6,907 bases of DNA. It comes from a bacterium. Lineage in GTDB: Bacteria; Patescibacteriota; Minisyncoccia; JAJYZQ01. Positions 4,681 to 6,907 of this stretch are shown here, piece after piece; the stretch's first letter is position 1; each line of letters begins with the position of its first letter. The translations under genes and the position numbers were made by a program. Where the stretch lies: the NCBI GenBank assembly GCA_021799835.1, contig JAJYZQ010000021.1:1-6907 (forward strand), in the 5' to 3' direction. The notes below the pieces were generated by a model, which was not told the origin of the DNA, did not search any database, and worked only from the letters and a program-made list of their open reading frames with translations.

Positions 4681-6738
4681 ATGAATAAGAAAGAAGCAGC
4701 AGGGCGCATTGCGCGCCTCCGTAAAACCATCAATCATCATCGGTATCTCTATCACGTGTTGGATCGGCAAGAAATATCTGATGCAGCGCTGGATTCGCTC
4801 AAGCACGAACTGAAAAAACTGGAAGACCAGTATCCTGATCTCATTACGCCGGATTCGCCCACGCAGCGCGTTGGCGGGGAGGCATTGAAACAATTCAAGA
4901 AGGTCACGCATCACGTGCCGATGATATCACTGGAAGATGTCTTTAGCGCGGAAGAATTTGAACAGTGGATGGCGCGCACGCAAAAACTGTTGCCGCATAA
5001 TACATTGTTATACTTCGCGGAGCTGAAGATTGATGGTTTTGCCATATCACTGATTTACCGGCGCGGCCTTTTTGTATTGGGCTCAACGCGGGGAAATGGA
5101 AAAATTGGAGAAGAGGTGACGCAAAATCTCAAGACCATTGAAGCAATTCCCCTGCGGCTGGTGATGCCGGAACAGCGTGATATTGAGCGGATCGGCTTGT
5201 CGTACGCGGCAGTGCGACAAGCAGCGGAAGAGGGAGAGTTTGAGATCCGCGGCGAGGTATATCTGAGCAAAAAAGAATTTCTTGCGATCAATCATGAGCG
5301 CGAAAAAGAAGGATTGCCGCTCTATGCAAATCCGCGCAATACCGCTGCCGGAAGCATTCGGCAGCTTGATCCGCGGATCGCTGCGGGGAGAAACTTAAGC
5401 TTTCTTGCGTATGATGTGGTGACTGACGTAGGGCAAGAGTTTCACTCTCAAGAGCATATGCTTGCGCAACTCCTAGGTTTTCGGACAGATGGAGTCGCAG
5501 AACAATGCGCCGATGCCAAAGCAGTGGAGGCGTTTCATAAAAAAATCTCGGACCATCGGGAAAAATTACCCTATCAAATAGATGGTGTTGTGGTGAACGT
5601 GGATAGCAATGCTTTGTTCGCACGGCTGGGTGTTGCGGGAAAAGCGCCACGGGGTGCGGTTGCATTCAAGTTTCCACCAATGCAGGCGACAACGCGCGTG
5701 CGTGATATCCAGGTGCAAGTAGGCCGCACCGGCATACTGACTCCTGTGGCAATACTTGATCCTGTGGCAATTGGCGGTGCTACGGTCTCCCGCTCAACAC
5801 TGCACAACCTTGATGAGATCCGGCGATTGGATGTGCGTATCGGCGATACGGTTATTGTGGAGCGTTCGGGTGATGTCATTCCAAAGGTTATAGCGGTTAT
5901 TGCATCGCTCCGCCCGCGTGACGCCAAAGAATTCCATATGCCGCGAAAGTGTCCGGTAGACGGCTCACCAGTCGTGCGTAAAGACGGCGAAGTATATTAT
6001 CGGTGTTCCAATCCGCAGTGTGGCGCGCAGGAAGAGGGGCGCATAGAGCATTTTACGGCAAAAAGCGCTATGGATATCAAAGGCCTCGGCCCAAAGATCA
6101 TCCAAACATTTATTGACAGCAATCTTATCCGTGATCCGGCAGATCTCTATGATTTGACGATCGGCGACATTAAGCCGCTTGAGCGATTTGCAGAAAAGTC
6201 GGCGGAAAACATCATTGCCGCAATTGATCGGAGCCGGCGCGATGTGGAGCTCTGGCGGTTTATCAATGCTCTTGGCATTATGCATGTTGGCGAGGAAACT
6301 GCCGTGGGCCTCGAGGAGCACTTCAAAACAGCGGAGGCGATAATGGCGGCAACAGATGAGCAATTGCGGGAGATTCCTGATATCGGGCCAAAAGTTGCCG
6401 AGTCAATCACGAAATGGTTTGCACAGGAAAAAAATCGGAAGCTCTTCGCGCGCTTATTGCGCGCGATACACCTTAAAGTACTGCAGCCGCGTGTTGCTGC
6501 GAGCCAGTCGCTTCACGGCAAAACATTTGTGGTGACCGGTACGTTAGAGAATTTTTCACGGGAAGAAGCCAAAGAGGCGATCCGCGCACGCGGCGGCAAT
6601 GTGGCAGAAAGCGTATCGGCGCGCACGAGTTACGTTGTCGTGGGTAGTGATCCGGGCAGTAAGTATGCCAAAGCCCAGACACTGCACATTCCGATAGTGT
6701 CTGAAAAAGAATTCAAAAAAATGTTAGAGAAAGCGTGA
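4681..6738 (+). CDS. ligA: NAD+-dependent DNA ligase LigA
   Basis: 685 residues, full length. It seals nicks in duplex DNA using NAD+ and acts in replication and repair in the cytoplasm. Domains: Ia (about 1-70; YLYHV, SDAALD, DSPTQRVGG); nucleotidyltransferase (about 70-320; catalytic Lys116 in ELKIDG, RGEV at 190-193, NPRNTAAGSIRQLD at 217-230); OB fold (about 325-410; AFKFP with Lys330, VQVGRTG, GDVIPKV); zinc finger (C424, C442, C447); helix-hairpin-helix region (about 455-595); BRCT (about 610-685; VVTGTLENFSR, GSKYAKA). Against E. coli LigA recalled from memory, four normally conserved positions differ: Tyr35 is Leu37, Asp138 is Asn139, Lys290 is Asn306 and zinc-ligand Cys411 is Asp427. 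The other core residues I checked (E114, D118, E192, R219, R227, R293, D301, K330) are kept, so it is probably active. It follows the PilX-like gene by 4 bases with no promoter or strong ribosome site seen. Confidence 0.97.
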   Translation: MNKKEAAGRIARLRKTINHHRYLYHVLDRQEISDAALDSLKHELKKLEDQYPDLITPDSPTQRVGGEALKQFKKVTHHVPMISLEDVFSAEEFEQWMARTQKLLPHNTLLYFAELKIDGFAISLIYRRGLFVLGSTRGNGKIGEEVTQNLKTIEAIPLRLVMPEQRDIERIGLSYAAVRQAAEEGEFEIRGEVYLSKKEFLAINHEREKEGLPLYANPRNTAAGSIRQLDPRIAAGRNLSFLAYDVVTDVGQEFHSQEHMLAQLLGFRTDGVAEQCADAKAVEAFHKKISDHREKLPYQIDGVVVNVDSNALFARLGVAGKAPRGAVAFKFPPMQATTRVRDIQVQVGRTGILTPVAILDPVAIGGATVSRSTLHNLDEIRRLDVRIGDTVIVERSGDVIPKVIAVIASLRPRDAKEFHMPRKCPVDGSPVVRKDGEVYYRCSNPQCGAQEEGRIEHFTAKSAMDIKGLGPKIIQTFIDSNLIRDPADLYDLTIGDIKPLERFAEKSAENIIAAIDRSRRDVELWRFINALGIMHVGEETAVGLEEHFKTAEAIMAATDEQLREIPDIGPKVAESITKWFAQEKNRKLFARLLRAIHLKVLQPRVAASQSLHGKTFVVTGTLENFSREEAKEAIRARGGNVAESVSARTSYVVVGSDPGSKYAKAQTLHIPIVSEKEFKKMLEKA

Positions 6739-6755
6739 TGCGATGAAGCGTTTGA

Positions 6756-6784
6756 TTGCGCGAGTAAGAATATTTATCTATAAT
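6756..6784 (+). promoter_or_regulatory. Possible promoter downstream of ligA
   Basis: A perfect TATAAT (6779-6784) lies 17 bases after TTGCGC (6756-6761, three of six matches). A second candidate is TTGTCA (6814-6819) with AATATT 17 bases on (6837-6842). Either could serve the reading frame that opens at 6863. No hairpin with a T-run is visible between the ligA stop and the window end. Confidence 0.4.
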
Positions 6785-6862
6785 GAAGTAAGGAGTGGGG
6801 TTGTGATTTAGTATTGTCATAAATAAGGTGTATGTGAATATTGTACTGGTAACTTTGTGTGT

Positions 6863-6907
6863 ATGTTAAAAAAATTGTTTTTTGGCGGAGTGATCATTGC
6901 TGCGGCA
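6863..6907 (+). CDS. Start of a possible secreted or membrane protein (3' partial)
   Basis: An ATG at 6863 opens a frame of 15 codons that runs off the window: MLKKLFFGGVIIAAA. Two lysines followed by a hydrophobic run is the pattern of a signal peptide or N-terminal membrane anchor. Promoter-like sequences lie upstream, but there is no clear Shine-Dalgarno sequence; GTG at 6857 is an in-frame alternative start. Nothing can be said about function from this length, and it may be a chance frame. Confidence 0.4.
   Translation, partial: MLKKLFFGGVIIAAA

Noticed and set aside
5288..6363. Long open frames on the - strand (5288-5665, 5574-5927, 5965-6363) opposite ligA
   Set aside because: They lie wholly inside a full-length, motif-complete ligA, show no recognisable domain, and are arginine/serine-rich as expected for antisense shadows.
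1..6907. CRISPR arrays, insertion sequences, attachment sites or defence genes
   Set aside because: No spaced repeats, transposase, terminal repeats or recognisable defence domains are present; the window is fully explained by pilus genes and ligA.

Overview
The window is part of a type IV pilus (T4P) / type II secretion-like assembly locus, followed by the housekeeping NAD+-dependent DNA ligase gene ligA. All genes read on the + strand. The organism is bacterial. The compact overlapping genes, weak Shine-Dalgarno signals, short pilins with S/T/N-rich bodies, and a LigA with unusual substitutions (ISDAALD instead of ISDAEYD, RGNG instead of RGDG, a Cys-to-Asp change in the zinc finger) remind me of Candidate Phyla Radiation (Patescibacteria) genomes. 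That placement rests on family memory, not on a search, and is only moderately certain.

Layout: 1-747 is the C-terminal 248 residues of a PilC/GspF inner-membrane platform protein. The gap at 748-867 carries promoter-like sequences. 868-1389 encodes the likely major prepilin and is closed by a clear intrinsic terminator at 1417-1440. 1441-1569 is a leader with a possible promoter, a hairpin and a good ribosome binding site. 1570-2403 is the prepilin peptidase PilD. Four packed minor-pilin genes follow: GspH/FimT-like (2378-2995), PilV-like (2992-3597), PilW/GspJ-like (3610-4236) and PilX/GspK-like (4233-4676). ligA (4681-6738) starts 4 bases after the last of these. The tail at 6739-6907 holds a promoter-like sequence and the first 15 codons of a possible secreted or membrane protein.

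How the genes work together: PilC would anchor the assembly ATPase and feed pilin subunits into the fibre. PilD would cut the short leaders of the prepilins and N-methylate the new N-terminal Phe. The GspG-like pilin would form the shaft, and the four minor pilins would form a priming tip complex. The terminator after the major pilin gene suggests it makes its own abundant short transcript, while pilD, the minor pilins and ligA look like one transcription unit.

I see no wholly new system here. The most notable points are: none of the four FTLxE prepilins has the usual Gly at -1 (Ala or Ser instead); LigA has several changes at normally invariant positions; ligA is attached to a pilin operon; and the major pilin gene may be translated from a leaderless or SD-less transcript.
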